DNA of 64,000 nucleotides from Candidatus Caccalectryoclostridium excrementigallinarum (GCA_018714485.1 DVNJ01000002.1:1-64000), one strand, 5' to 3'; positions 41,500 to 50,655 are shown, numbered from the stretch's first letter. The notes: generated from the letters alone by a model not told the origin. Numbers and translations: made by a program.

Positions 41500-43074
41500 A
41501 TGAAACTTTCAGTCAGGGAGAAAGTCTTTTACGGCATGGGGGATCTTTCCGCCAACATACTTTTCGCGGCGATCTCTTTTTATCTTCTTTACTTTTTCGT
41601 CAACGTGGGCGGACTTACGCCCGGCCTTGCCTCGGCGGTCTTTCTCATCGCAAAGGCGTGGGACGCGATAACCGACTATCTCATGGGACGGATAACGGAC
41701 AAGACAAACAGCCGTTGGGGCAAGAGAAGGGTCTATATGCTCTTCGGCGCGCTTCCTTACGGGCTTTGCTTTTTGCTGCTCTGGCTCGTGCCCGCGGGCG
41801 CGGACGCGCAATGGGAGAAGATGCTCTATTATACTTTCGCCTATATGCTCTTTAACACGGCATGGACCGTCGTCTATATCCCCTATAACTCGGTGACCGC
41901 CAACATGACGGACGATTACGACGAGCGCACGTCGCTCAACGGGATCCGTATCGCCCTCGCCAACGTGGGACTGATCATCGGCGCGGCGGTGTTCGCGCTG
42001 CTCGCCGACGGCGTGGAGAGCGTCTTTTACGGCGTGTTCGGCGACCTCAAACGCGCCTACCTGCTCGCGGCGGGTATCTTCGCCGCGATCGCCGTCGTGA
42101 TCATGTTTTTCAGCGGCTGGAACATAAAAGAGCGCGTGAGTTTGGCGCCCGAAAACAACAAGGGCTTTTTCACCACCTTGAAGGAATTCTTCAAGTTGCC
42201 AGAGTTTCGCAATATCATGATGTGCTATCTTTTGAGCATGGTCGGATTCGACATCATCATGGCGGTGTTCATGTTCTTCATCAACGACTCCCTCGGCTTC
42301 GGCGGCGGGACGATGGCGATGATCTTTGTCGCCGTGCCGCTCGTGTGCGCGATAATCTCCGCGGCGCTTTGGGTGAAGCTGAGCGAGAAATTCAACAAGC
42401 ATAAGGTCTATGTCGTGGCGTGCGTGTATATGGCGGCAGTGCTGCTGTTTGCCATCTTCGTGCCCGCCAAGACGGTTTGGAGCACGATTTTGCTCTGCGT
42501 GTTCGCGGGGGCGGGCATGTCCGCCATTCAGATCTTGCCCTATGCGGGCGTTCCCGACGTGGTGGAAGTGGACGAATATGTCAACGGCGTGCGCCGCGAG
42601 GGCGCTTATTACGGCATAACGCAGTTTATGTATAAGATAGCAAGCGGCGTCTCCATCGCCCTTGTCTCCCTGCTGCTCGAAGCGTTCGGCTATGAAGAGA
42701 GCATGGACGGCAGCGTTTTGCAGCAGCCCGAAGAGGCGCTCATGGCGGTGCGCGTGGTCTTGGGCGTGCTGCCCGGGGTCATCTTCCTCATTTCGATAAT
42801 CTTTTCGCATAAAGCCAACATGGGACGCGAGAGGTTCGATATGATCAAGGAAGAGCTGCGCAAGCGTCACGAGCAGGCGGCGCTCGCCGCCGAGAGCGGG
42901 ATATTCCAAGCAGGAGCCCTCGAAGGCGCGCCGCTTGCGGACGACGTTTCCGCCGAAAAAGACGCCGATCTTGCTCCCGAAGAAGAGCCGCAGGGTAAAG
43001 ATGGAAAAGACGGCGAGGTCAAGCGAGCCGTCATCGGCGCGCGCAAGCCGTCAAAGAAAGAGCGGGAAGAATAA
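41500..43074 (+). CDS. MFS transporter, glycoside-pentoside-hexuronide (GPH) type
   Basis: GMGDLSANILFAAISFYLLYFFVNVGGL…AWDAITDYLMGRITDKTNSRWGKRRVYML…; 12-TM pattern. Confidence 0.85.
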   Translation: MKLSVREKVFYGMGDLSANILFAAISFYLLYFFVNVGGLTPGLASAVFLIAKAWDAITDYLMGRITDKTNSRWGKRRVYMLFGALPYGLCFLLLWLVPAGADAQWEKMLYYTFAYMLFNTAWTVVYIPYNSVTANMTDDYDERTSLNGIRIALANVGLIIGAAVFALLADGVESVFYGVFGDLKRAYLLAAGIFAAIAVVIMFFSGWNIKERVSLAPENNKGFFTTLKEFFKLPEFRNIMMCYLLSMVGFDIIMAVFMFFINDSLGFGGGTMAMIFVAVPLVCAIISAALWVKLSEKFNKHKVYVVACVYMAAVLLFAIFVPAKTVWSTILLCVFAGAGMSAIQILPYAGVPDVVEVDEYVNGVRREGAYYGITQFMYKIASGVSIALVSLLLEAFGYEESMDGSVLQQPEEALMAVRVVLGVLPGVIFLISIIFSHKANMGRERFDMIKEELRKRHEQAALAAESGIFQAGALEGAPLADDVSAEKDADLAPEEEPQGKDGKDGEVKRAVIGARKPSKKEREE

Positions 43075-43076
43075 GC

Positions 43077-43691
43077 TCACTTACGCTTTTTGTTCCAAAT
43101 CAGTACGCCCGCATGCACGGCAACGATCACGGGCGTGAGGGAGAGAAAAGTGATCGCGTGGGTGTCCGGCGTCATGATCGCGCCGCCGATGCAGCAGAGC
43201 AACCAAATGCCCATGGAGAGCAAAACGGCAAAGAGGACGTTTTTCTTGTCCTCTTTGAGCGAGCGGCATTCGGACGGCTTGATCCTGAGTGCGGCAAAGA
43301 CGCAACAGCCGACGACGAACACGAGCGCCATCAAAATGAAAAACACTACCGCCGCGGGCGGGGAAAACATGGCGAGCGCCATGGCTCCCAAGAAGAGAAA
43401 GAAGGTGCAGGTGAGAGAGGCGGCGTAGACGATATTGGCTAACTTGAAGTCAGTCCTTGCCGAAAGCTGCCGCGGCTTGAATACGGTTGGGCGTTCCTCG
43501 CTGCCGAGAAGTTCGTCGAGCGTCATCTCGAGCGCCGCGCAAAGTTGAGTGAGGACGGACGTGTCGGGCAGGCTCCTGCCCGTTTCCCATTTCGATATTA
43601 CCTTCGCGCTCATGTTGAGTTTTTCGGCGAGTTGCTCCTGTGTCATGCCCAGCTCTTTTCTGCGCGAAGCGATCAGCGTTCCAATCTCCAT
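43077..43691 (-). CDS. XRE-family HTH regulator with C-terminal membrane domain
   Basis: IGTLIASRRKELGMTQEQLAEKLNMSAKVISKWETGRSLPDTSVL; four hydrophobic segments; RBS AGGAG. Confidence 0.85.
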   Translation of the reverse strand: MEIGTLIASRRKELGMTQEQLAEKLNMSAKVISKWETGRSLPDTSVLTQLCAALEMTLDELLGSEERPTVFKPRQLSARTDFKLANIVYAASLTCTFFLFLGAMALAMFSPPAAVVFFILMALVFVVGCCVFAALRIKPSECRSLKEDKKNVLFAVLLSMGIWLLCCIGGAIMTPDTHAITFLSLTPVIVAVHAGVLIWNKKRK

Positions 43692-43966
43692 AAATTTTCT
43701 CCTCATGCTTTTCTGCTTTAATTGTAACGGATAAAAGCACGTATTTCAATAATTTTTTCTCTACGATGCATAGATATGCCCTTCGATTCGTGGAGAGCGG
43801 GGCTTTTTCTTCGCCGAAAACGCCGCAGGGCAAAAAAATCGCTTATAAGTCTTGAAATTTGCCTTTAAGTAATGTTATAATAAAATCGACATCGAGCCGC
43901 TTTACCTGCCGCGCAAGGGCGCGGCATGCGCGCTTACTCTCGGGCGCGAAAGTGATACGGCGGGAG

Positions 43967-44404
43967 ATGCGCGAACATATGACAAGGGTAAGAGAAAAAT
44001 TTTTTGCGTTTTTGCTTTTGACGGCGCTGCTTTTCGGCATATGCGCTTTCGGAGCGTGCTACGAAGGGATACCTTACGAGCGCGAAGAATGCGATTATCA
44101 GACGATCACCTCCGCCGATCAGCTCTTCAAAATGAAGGAAACGGGCGCATACAGGCTCGCCGCAGACATCGACTTGCGCGGAAAAAATTGGACGCCGAGG
44201 GCGGTTGCGGCTTTTGACGGCGGCGGGAAACGCGACAAATATTTCGCTCTGCGCGACGACGAGCTGAGGTCATTGCGCACCTGGAACAAAAAGCGGTGGT
44301 TAAAGAGCGGCTGCGACGACCTGCTCGCGCAGGCGAGAGCGATCGTCGCCGCCGAACGCAGGAGCTATGCCGCCCGCGGCGTGCCGCTCAAATATTTGGA
44401 TTAA
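43967..44404 (+). CDS. Hypothetical signal-peptide-bearing protein, possibly truncated or chimeric
   Basis: Hydrophobic N-terminus ending FGAC; TSADQLFKMKETGAYRLAADIDLRGKNWTP surface-protein-like segment, then unrelated basic C-terminus; promoter TTGAAA-18-TATAAT at 43852-43881. Confidence 0.4.
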   Translation: MREHMTRVREKFFAFLLLTALLFGICAFGACYEGIPYEREECDYQTITSADQLFKMKETGAYRLAADIDLRGKNWTPRAVAAFDGGGKRDKYFALRDDELRSLRTWNKKRWLKSGCDDLLAQARAIVAAERRSYAARGVPLKYLD

Positions 44405-44446
44405 AAGCCGCACCGAGGGAAAGCGCGGCGCGTGGTGACTTTTAAG

Positions 44447-44692
44447 ATGAACGAAAACAAGAAAAACATTTTTTGGGCGATAGTGATCATGGCGATCGTT
44501 ATCGCGTTTATCATCGGGCTTGCGGTCTATATCGTCCGCGGCAGAAGCGAGGCGGGCGCTCGCGCCGAAGGCTCAGGCGAAAGCGCTTTTTACGAAGTCG
44601 AAGAGCGCTTCGCGCCAGACGGACGGGGAGTGCATGCCGAGAGGAGTGGACCATGCGGGAGTTATGCCGATATCTTCGAGCTTGCTCTTTAA
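44447..44692 (+). pseudogene. Single-TM ORF whose 3' portion reads antisense through the esterase 3' end (likely truncated gene)
   Basis: MNENKKNIFWAIVIMAIVIAFIIGLAVYIVRGRSEAG…; from ~44573 the frame is antisense to the esterase CDS. Confidence 0.35.
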
Positions 44693-45505
44693 GTTGCTCG
44701 CCACGCCCAAAAGAGTGTCCAAAAGTCCGCAGGTCACCTGAACATAGTCAAACTTTTCACCCGTCAAAGCGAGGTCGGGGACGTAAGTCGAGGCGGAGAT
44801 GACGTCGTCGCCGAAGGAGGCGGGCGAAAAGGCGCCCACGCTGCCGAATTTGTCCTGATAGGCAAACGCCGTCAAAACTGCTTCCCTTCCGCCCATGGAA
44901 AAGCCCGCGACAGCCGTACTTTCTCTGCTTGTCGAGACGGAATAATTATCTTGCACAAAGGGCATCAGGCTCGTGACGATCTCGCGCCCCGTGAGGTCGT
45001 AGACGGCGGTGAGGTCGGGAGAGTTCCAATCGGGCTGAGTTTCGCTCGCATTGAGCAGGCTGTTCACGCATACGATCACGATCTCGGGCGCGCCCTCGAA
45101 ATAGTGCGCGTTGCCCGCGATATACTGCGCGTTCATGGGCAGACCGTAGACGCCGTTCGTCCAGGACATGTCGTCGCAGTTGAGCCCGTGCAGGAGATAG
45201 AGCACGGGATAGCGCTTGTTCTCGTTATAGCCCGCGGGCAAAACGATCGTCGCGTGCCTGTCCGTCCCCGTGACGGCGGAGCGATAGGTGACGCGCTCGA
45301 TCTCGCCGTAAGAAAATCCCTCCTGCGCCTGCCAGAAGATATAGTCCTCGGGAGGCTCGACAGGCTCTGCGGGCTCGATTGGCTCGCTCGGCTCGGGGCG
45401 CTCGGGCTGCTCCGGCTCGCTCGGCGAGGTGTCCACGCAGGCGGCAAGCGCCGTCAAGACGTACAGCAAAAGCACGAGGGCGATGAACATTGCTTTTTTC
45501 TTCAT
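44573..45505 (-). CDS. Lipoprotein-like alpha/beta-hydrolase esterase with Pro/Glu linker
   Basis: Lipobox LTALAAC; linker SEPEQPERPEPSEPIEPAEPVEPPED; YPVLYLLHGLNCDDMSW; nucleophile GFSMGG. Confidence 0.8.
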   Translation of the reverse strand: MKKKAMFIALVLLLYVLTALAACVDTSPSEPEQPERPEPSEPIEPAEPVEPPEDYIFWQAQEGFSYGEIERVTYRSAVTGTDRHATIVLPAGYNENKRYPVLYLLHGLNCDDMSWTNGVYGLPMNAQYIAGNAHYFEGAPEIVIVCVNSLLNASETQPDWNSPDLTAVYDLTGREIVTSLMPFVQDNYSVSTSRESTAVAGFSMGGREAVLTAFAYQDKFGSVGAFSPASFGDDVISASTYVPDLALTGEKFDYVQVTCGLLDTLLGVASNLKSKLEDIGITPAWSTPLGMHSPSVWREALFDFVKSAFA

Positions 45506-45605
45506 ATCTATATTTTAATCCTTGAAGAGCGGGGCGGTCAAGAGGGAGAGGGGAAAGTTTTCTTAATTTGTCCTTTACGCCCTCGCGCGCGGACGTGGGA
45601 CGGGA

Positions 45606-45634
45606 TTGACTTAATATCTTTCGCGGGTTATAAT
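45606..45634 (+). promoter_or_regulatory. Promoter upstream of the TM-HTH ORF (TTGACT-17-TATAAT)
   Basis: Hexamers at 45606-45611 and 45629-45634. Confidence 0.6.
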
Positions 45635-45676
45635 GACTTAGATCAAAAGTTCGCCGTTTTGCGGCAAGAGGGGATA

Positions 45677-45910
45677 ATGAAGGCAAAGAGTAAGAAAGTT
45701 CTCGAAATAGTCGCGATAGTGCTCGCCGCGCTGATAGTCGCGGGCGCGGTCGCCGCCGGAATGACGCAGGCGCAGCTTGCGCAAAGGCTTGGCGTGGATC
45801 AGCGGACGGTGAGTGCCTGGGAAAAGGGCGTGGCGCGGCCGAGTTTCGAAACGCTCGCGCTCATCTGCGACCTTTTCGACGAAAATTTCGATTCGCTTTT
45901 GAGCGAATGA
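45677..45910 (+). CDS. 77-aa ORF: N-terminal TM segment fused directly to an XRE-type HTH lacking its first helix
   Basis: MKAKSKKVLEIVAIVLAALIVAGAVAAG + MTQAQLAQRLGVDQRTVSAWEKGVARPSFETLALICDLF. Confidence 0.5.
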   Translation: MKAKSKKVLEIVAIVLAALIVAGAVAAGMTQAQLAQRLGVDQRTVSAWEKGVARPSFETLALICDLFDENFDSLLSE

Positions 45911-46053
45911 ATGCGCAGCGCACGGAGCGGATATTTTTGTCCGAGATAAAATTTATGTGACGAAATTTGTCGACCGCTATTGACATATGCAACACGGTGT
46001 TGCTATACTTGAAGCAAAGAGGAGCGGCGATCCCGCTCAAAAAGGAGGTCGAT

Positions 46054-46566
46054 ATGGCAAAATCAAAAAAGAAAAAGAAGAGCGCGCTCGGCTATATAAT
46101 GCTGGCGGTGGTGCTTATTTTCGCGATCTTGGCGGTGGTGGGCATTTTCCTCAACTGGATAAGCGTCGAGACGATCATAGACGACGTTCTGGACAGAGAT
46201 CCCGACGGGTCGGAGGGCTTTACGCTCGCGACTTTTGACACCATGGCTGAGGAATACGGGCTTGATACCGAAGTGATACAGTCGCTCAGAGCCGTGGGTT
46301 ATCTCGCGGTCGCGGCGGTCGCGGTCGTGTTTGTCGCCTATGTCGTCAAGCAGCTTTTCAGCATAGGTCTTTTCCGCGTGATAGTCATCATCGCGGGCAT
46401 AGCAACGGCGGCGATCGGCGTTGCCGCGATAGTCTATACGAGCGTGCAGACTCAGGATTGGGATATAATGATCGCGAGACTCGTGCCCGGCATAGGCTGC
46501 TATCTCACGGGCATCGGCGCCATCGGTGGCGGACTTGCCGCGGCGATAGGCTGTTTCAAAAAATAA
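46054..46566 (+). CDS. Hypothetical membrane protein
   Basis: RBS AAAGGAGG; multi-TM, 170 aa. Confidence 0.6.
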   Translation: MAKSKKKKKSALGYIMLAVVLIFAILAVVGIFLNWISVETIIDDVLDRDPDGSEGFTLATFDTMAEEYGLDTEVIQSLRAVGYLAVAAVAVVFVAYVVKQLFSIGLFRVIVIIAGIATAAIGVAAIVYTSVQTQDWDIMIARLVPGIGCYLTGIGAIGGGLAAAIGCFKK

Positions 46567-46790
46567 CGGCTTTTCAAATTTATCGGGAGCGGCGCGCCGC
46601 TCCCTTTTTCTTGCCGGACAAATTGCCGCCGTGGTATGCTTAGATCATGAAAGCGAGTCGGGTTTCCCTTGTCAATACAGTCATGTTTTTTCTGCTCGCC
46701 GTCTGCGCGGCGATCGGCGTTGCGGGACTCGATATATATTTTCCGCTATCCTATTGACGAAGGCGCGGCTTGCTGATATAATTTTACTTG

Positions 46791-47498
46791 ATGGAAACAG
46801 CGGCTTATATTTTTAGCGGCGTTTGCGCCCTGTTTGCGCTGATGAAGGCGTATTACGGCGCGAACAGACAATATTACAAGGAGCTTTCCTTGAAGACCAT
46901 GGCGTCGCTCGCCTTTATCGCGGTGGGCATTTTCTCGCTGCTCTCGAACGAGAGCGCGATCGGCGTTTACGGGCTTTTCATTCTCGTCGGCGGCGTGCTG
47001 GGGCTGGTCGGCGATCTGTTTTTGGGCGTGGACAGCCTTTTCAAGGACACCAAGGAAGCCTCGTTCGTGCATGCCTGGGGCGTCGTCTGTTTCCTGCTCG
47101 GGCATGTCGCCTATTCCATCGCCATGCTCACGCGGTTCGAGTTCAAGCTCTGGCTCATACCCGTCGTCTTTATCATGCCGCTTTGCTATGTCGTCGTGGG
47201 GCTGACCAAGACCAAGATCTTTCAAAACAAGTTCAACGGCATTTTCATGACCGTCTATTTCGCCGCGCTCGGCTTGGGCGTTACGGCGGGCATCAACGCC
47301 GTCATCGTCTCTGCGGGCAGCGCAGTCTCGATCATGCTGCTCGTCGCGGCGGTGCTCTTTGTCGTCTCCGACTGCGTGCTCGGCTTCACCGCCTTTTCCA
47401 ACAAGCGCGTGATCCCCACCAGCGTCAAGGCGTGGGTCGTGCCGATAACTTATTACGCGGCGCAGCTTTTATATATGACGACGATGATCTTGCTGTGA
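46791..47498 (+). CDS. YhhN/TMEM86-like membrane protein (putative lysoplasmalogenase)
   Basis: Eight-TM pattern with GLVGDLFLG and FVVSDCVLG motifs typical of YhhN family. Confidence 0.65.
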   Translation: METAAYIFSGVCALFALMKAYYGANRQYYKELSLKTMASLAFIAVGIFSLLSNESAIGVYGLFILVGGVLGLVGDLFLGVDSLFKDTKEASFVHAWGVVCFLLGHVAYSIAMLTRFEFKLWLIPVVFIMPLCYVVVGLTKTKIFQNKFNGIFMTVYFAALGLGVTAGINAVIVSAGSAVSIMLLVAAVLFVVSDCVLGFTAFSNKRVIPTSVKAWVVPITYYAAQLLYMTTMILL

Positions 47499-47552
47499 CG
47501 AGAGTTGTTTTCAGTCAAATAAATGGTATTTGAAATTCTTTGCCGCTCTTCC

Positions 47553-47581
47553 TTGACAGCGGCTTTTTGATGTGGTAGGAT
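47553..47581 (+). promoter_or_regulatory. Promoter of nrdDG (TTGACA-17-TAGGAT)
   Basis: Hexamers at 47553-47558 and 47576-47581. Confidence 0.65.
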
Positions 47582-47589
47582 AGACATTG

Positions 47590-47638
47590 ACCACAATATA
47601 GTCGGTAAAATTTTATATTGCGGCACAATATATGGTAG
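47590..47638 (+). promoter_or_regulatory. Tandem NrdR boxes upstream of nrdD
   Basis: CACAATATAGT at 47592 and CACAATATATGGT at 47624, 32 bp apart (~3 helical turns), just downstream of -10. Confidence 0.75.
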
Positions 47639-47648
47639 AGGTGAGAAA

Positions 47649-49967
47649 ATGCTCAAAACTATTATCAAAAGAGACGGCAGAAGAGTTCCCTATGACATTT
47701 CCAAGATAGAAAACGCCATAGAAAAGGCGATGTCCTCCGCCGGACGTCCGGACGAGGACGAAGCTCGGCGCCTGGCGCACATGGTCGAAGACAGGCTGGA
47801 AGACAAGTTCGCCGAGGCAAGCCCCACCATCGAAGATATTCAGGACACCGTGGAAAAAGTGCTCATGGACAACGGCTTTGCGCGCGTTGCCAAGCGCTAT
47901 ATCCTTTACCGCGCCGAACGCACCAAGACGAGGGAGATGAACACCTCGCTCATGCGCATTTACAACGAACTCACTTTTACCGACGCCATAGACAGCGACA
48001 TGAAGCGCGACAACGCCAACATCGACGGCGACACGGCGATGGGCACCATGCTCAAATACGGCAGCGAGGGCGCGAAGGATTATTACAAGAAATATATCCT
48101 GCCCCCCGAGCAGTCCAAGGCGCACGAGAGCGGCGACATACATATCCACGACTTTGATTTTTACACGCTCACCACGACTTGCTGCCAGATAGATCTGCTC
48201 AAGCTCTTCAAGGGCGGATTCAGCACGGGTCACGGCTTTTTGCGCGAGCCGAACGACATTCAGAGTTACGCCGCCTTGGCATGTATCGCCATTCAGTCCA
48301 ACCAGAACGACCAGCACGGCGGGCAGAGCATACCCAACTTCGATTATTCGCTCGCGCCCGGCGTCGCCAAGACTTACAAGAAGCGCTATTGGTCCAACGT
48401 GGAAAAGGCGCTCGAACTGCTGAACGGCTCCAAGGCGGGCTATGAGGACATCAAGGCGGAATATAAAAAGCTCGAAGAGGAAAAGGGACTTGCCCCCACC
48501 TTGGCGGGAAGCGAGGAATTCGACAAAGCCGAGAGGGAAATGTTCAAGAGCGTGCCCGACGAGATCTGGAAGCAGGTCAAGGAGTTTTCCGCAAGGCATG
48601 CCTATGAGGAGACGGAGAAAGCCACCTATCAGGCGATGGAGGCGCTCATACACAACCTCAACACCATGCATTCGCGCGCGGGCGCTCAAACTCCTTTCAG
48701 TTCGATAAACTACGGCACGGACACCTCGCCCGAGGGCAGAATGGTGATCAAAAACGTGCTCTTGGCGCAGGAAGCGGGCTTGGGCTGCGGCGAAACGCCC
48801 ATCTTCCCCATTCACATCTTCAAGCTCAAAGAGGGCGTGAGCTATAACGAGGACGATCCCAACTACGATATGTTCAAGCTGGCTTGCAGGGTGAGCGCAA
48901 AGAGGCTGTTCCCCAACTTTTCCTTCCTCGACGCCCCCTTCAACAAGCAGTATTACAAGCCCGGTCATCCCGAGACGGAAGTGGCTTACATGGGCTGCCG
49001 CACGCGCGTGATGAGCAACGTGCACGATCCGAGCAGAGAGATAACTTACGGCAGAGGCAACCTCTCCTTCACCTCGATAAACCTGCCCAGGATCGCCATT
49101 CGCAGCAACGGCAACGTGGATTGGTTCTTCGAAGAGCTGGAGCGCAAGATGGACTTGGTCTGCACTCAGCTTTCCGACAGGTTCAAGATCCAGAGCAAAA
49201 AGAAGGTGCGCAACTTCCCCTTCCTCATGGGACAGGGAGTTTGGATAGATTCGGATAAGCTCTCCGCGGACGACGAGGTGGGCGAGGTCCTCAAACACGG
49301 AACGCTCTCGGTGGGCTTTATCGGACTTGCCGAAACGCTGGTCGCGCTCATCGGCAAGCATCACGGGCAGAGCCGCGAGGCGCGCAACCTCGGCTTGGAG
49401 ATAGTGAGGTTCATGCGCGAATATACGGACAATATGTCCAAAAAGACGGGTCTGAATTTCGGTCTCATCGCCACTCCCGCCGAAGGGCTTTCGGGCAGGT
49501 TCGTGAGGATAGACAAGAAGATATTCGGCGTTATCCCGGGCGTTACGGACAGGGAGTATTACACCAACTCCTTCCATATCCCCGTTTATTTCCCCATCTC
49601 CGCTTACGAGAAGATAAAGATAGAAGCGCCCTATCACGAGCTGACCAACGCGGGGCACATCTCTTACGTCGAGCTTGACGGCGACACCGCCGCCAACGTG
49701 GAGGCGTTCATGAGCGTGGTCAAGTGCATGAAGGAGCAGGGCGTGGGCTACGGCTCCATCAACCATCCCGTGGACAGGGATCCCGTCTGCGGTTATAACG
49801 GCATAATCGGCGACACCTGCCCCAAGTGCGGCAGGCACGAGGGCGGCGAAGAGGTCAAGTTCGAGCGCATACGCCGCATAACGGGTTATCTCGTGGGAAC
49901 TTTGGACAGGTTCAATAACGCCAAGCGCGCGGAAGAGCACGACCGCGTCAAGCATACGCTCTCATGA
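47649..49967 (+). CDS. nrdD: Anaerobic ribonucleoside-triphosphate reductase
   Basis: N-terminal ATP-cone-like KRDGRRVPYDISKIENAIEKA; DIHIHDFDFYTLTTTCCQIDL; C-terminal zinc motif VCGYNGIIGDTCPKCGR. Confidence 0.96.
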   Translation: MLKTIIKRDGRRVPYDISKIENAIEKAMSSAGRPDEDEARRLAHMVEDRLEDKFAEASPTIEDIQDTVEKVLMDNGFARVAKRYILYRAERTKTREMNTSLMRIYNELTFTDAIDSDMKRDNANIDGDTAMGTMLKYGSEGAKDYYKKYILPPEQSKAHESGDIHIHDFDFYTLTTTCCQIDLLKLFKGGFSTGHGFLREPNDIQSYAALACIAIQSNQNDQHGGQSIPNFDYSLAPGVAKTYKKRYWSNVEKALELLNGSKAGYEDIKAEYKKLEEEKGLAPTLAGSEEFDKAEREMFKSVPDEIWKQVKEFSARHAYEETEKATYQAMEALIHNLNTMHSRAGAQTPFSSINYGTDTSPEGRMVIKNVLLAQEAGLGCGETPIFPIHIFKLKEGVSYNEDDPNYDMFKLACRVSAKRLFPNFSFLDAPFNKQYYKPGHPETEVAYMGCRTRVMSNVHDPSREITYGRGNLSFTSINLPRIAIRSNGNVDWFFEELERKMDLVCTQLSDRFKIQSKKKVRNFPFLMGQGVWIDSDKLSADDEVGEVLKHGTLSVGFIGLAETLVALIGKHHGQSREARNLGLEIVRFMREYTDNMSKKTGLNFGLIATPAEGLSGRFVRIDKKIFGVIPGVTDREYYTNSFHIPVYFPISAYEKIKIEAPYHELTNAGHISYVELDGDTAANVEAFMSVVKCMKEQGVGYGSINHPVDRDPVCGYNGIIGDTCPKCGRHEGGEEVKFERIRRITGYLVGTLDRFNNAKRAEEHDRVKHTLS

Positions 49968-50485
49968 GTATCAGGGTCGCGGGAACGGTCTCGGATTCCA
50001 TCACGGACGGACCGGGGATCAGATATACGCTGTTCGTGCAGGGCTGTCCGCATCATTGCCCCGGCTGTCACAATCCGCAGACGCACGATTTTTCGGGCGG
50101 AAGGGAGATGGAGGAAGAGGAGATAATCGCCGCCATCAACAAAAATCCGCTGCTTTCCGGGCTGACGCTGAGCGGCGGCGAGCCTATGTGTCAGGCGCGC
50201 GCGCTGGCGCACTTGGTCGAACGGGTGAGAAAGGAGTGCCCGCGCATCAAAGAAGTCGCCTGCTACACGGGCTTTACCTTCGAAGAGCTCGCCGAGGGCA
50301 AAGCCGAGGGAGCGGGCGAGCTGCTCGCGCAGCTCGACACCTTGATCGACGGGCGGTTCGTGCAGGCGCTCAGGTCGTGGGAGATCAGGTTCGCCGGCTC
50401 TTCCAACCAGCGCGTGATCGACGTTCCCGCCTCGCTCAAAGAAGGGCGGGTCGTGCTCGACACCTCGGAGAGGTGGAACGGCTGA
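49964..50485 (+). CDS. nrdG: Anaerobic ribonucleoside-triphosphate reductase activating protein
   Basis: SITDGPGIRYTLFVQGCPHHCPGCHNPQTHDF radical-SAM CxxxCxxC-type; overlaps nrdD. Confidence 0.95.
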   Translation: MSIRVAGTVSDSITDGPGIRYTLFVQGCPHHCPGCHNPQTHDFSGGREMEEEEIIAAINKNPLLSGLTLSGGEPMCQARALAHLVERVRKECPRIKEVACYTGFTFEELAEGKAEGAGELLAQLDTLIDGRFVQALRSWEIRFAGSSNQRVIDVPASLKEGRVVLDTSERWNG

Positions 50486-50566
50486 AAGGCTTTTTCGTCT
50501 TTTGACGCTTGAAAAAAGTTTAGGCTCCCGCGCGAGAAAAGTGCGCCGCGGGGGCTGATTTTATTC

Positions 50567-50590
50567 TGCGTTAAAAATATTTTTAACGCA
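50567..50590. repeat. Perfect 24-bp palindrome TGCGTTAAAAATATTTTTAACGCA
   Basis: Exact self-reverse-complement, upstream of ppx promoter. Confidence 0.9.
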
Positions 50591-50626
50591 TTTCCGCATA
50601 TAGGCAGATTTTACGAAAATTGGGTA

Positions 50627-50655
50627 TAGACAAGCGCGAAAAAGTATGATATAAT
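50627..50655 (+). promoter_or_regulatory. Promoter of ppx (TAGACA-17-TATAAT)
   Basis: Hexamers at 50627-50632 and 50650-50655. Confidence 0.6.

Noticed and set aside
47613-49955. 780-aa minus-strand ORF opposite nrdD
   Set aside because: Antisense artefact of nrdD codon bias.
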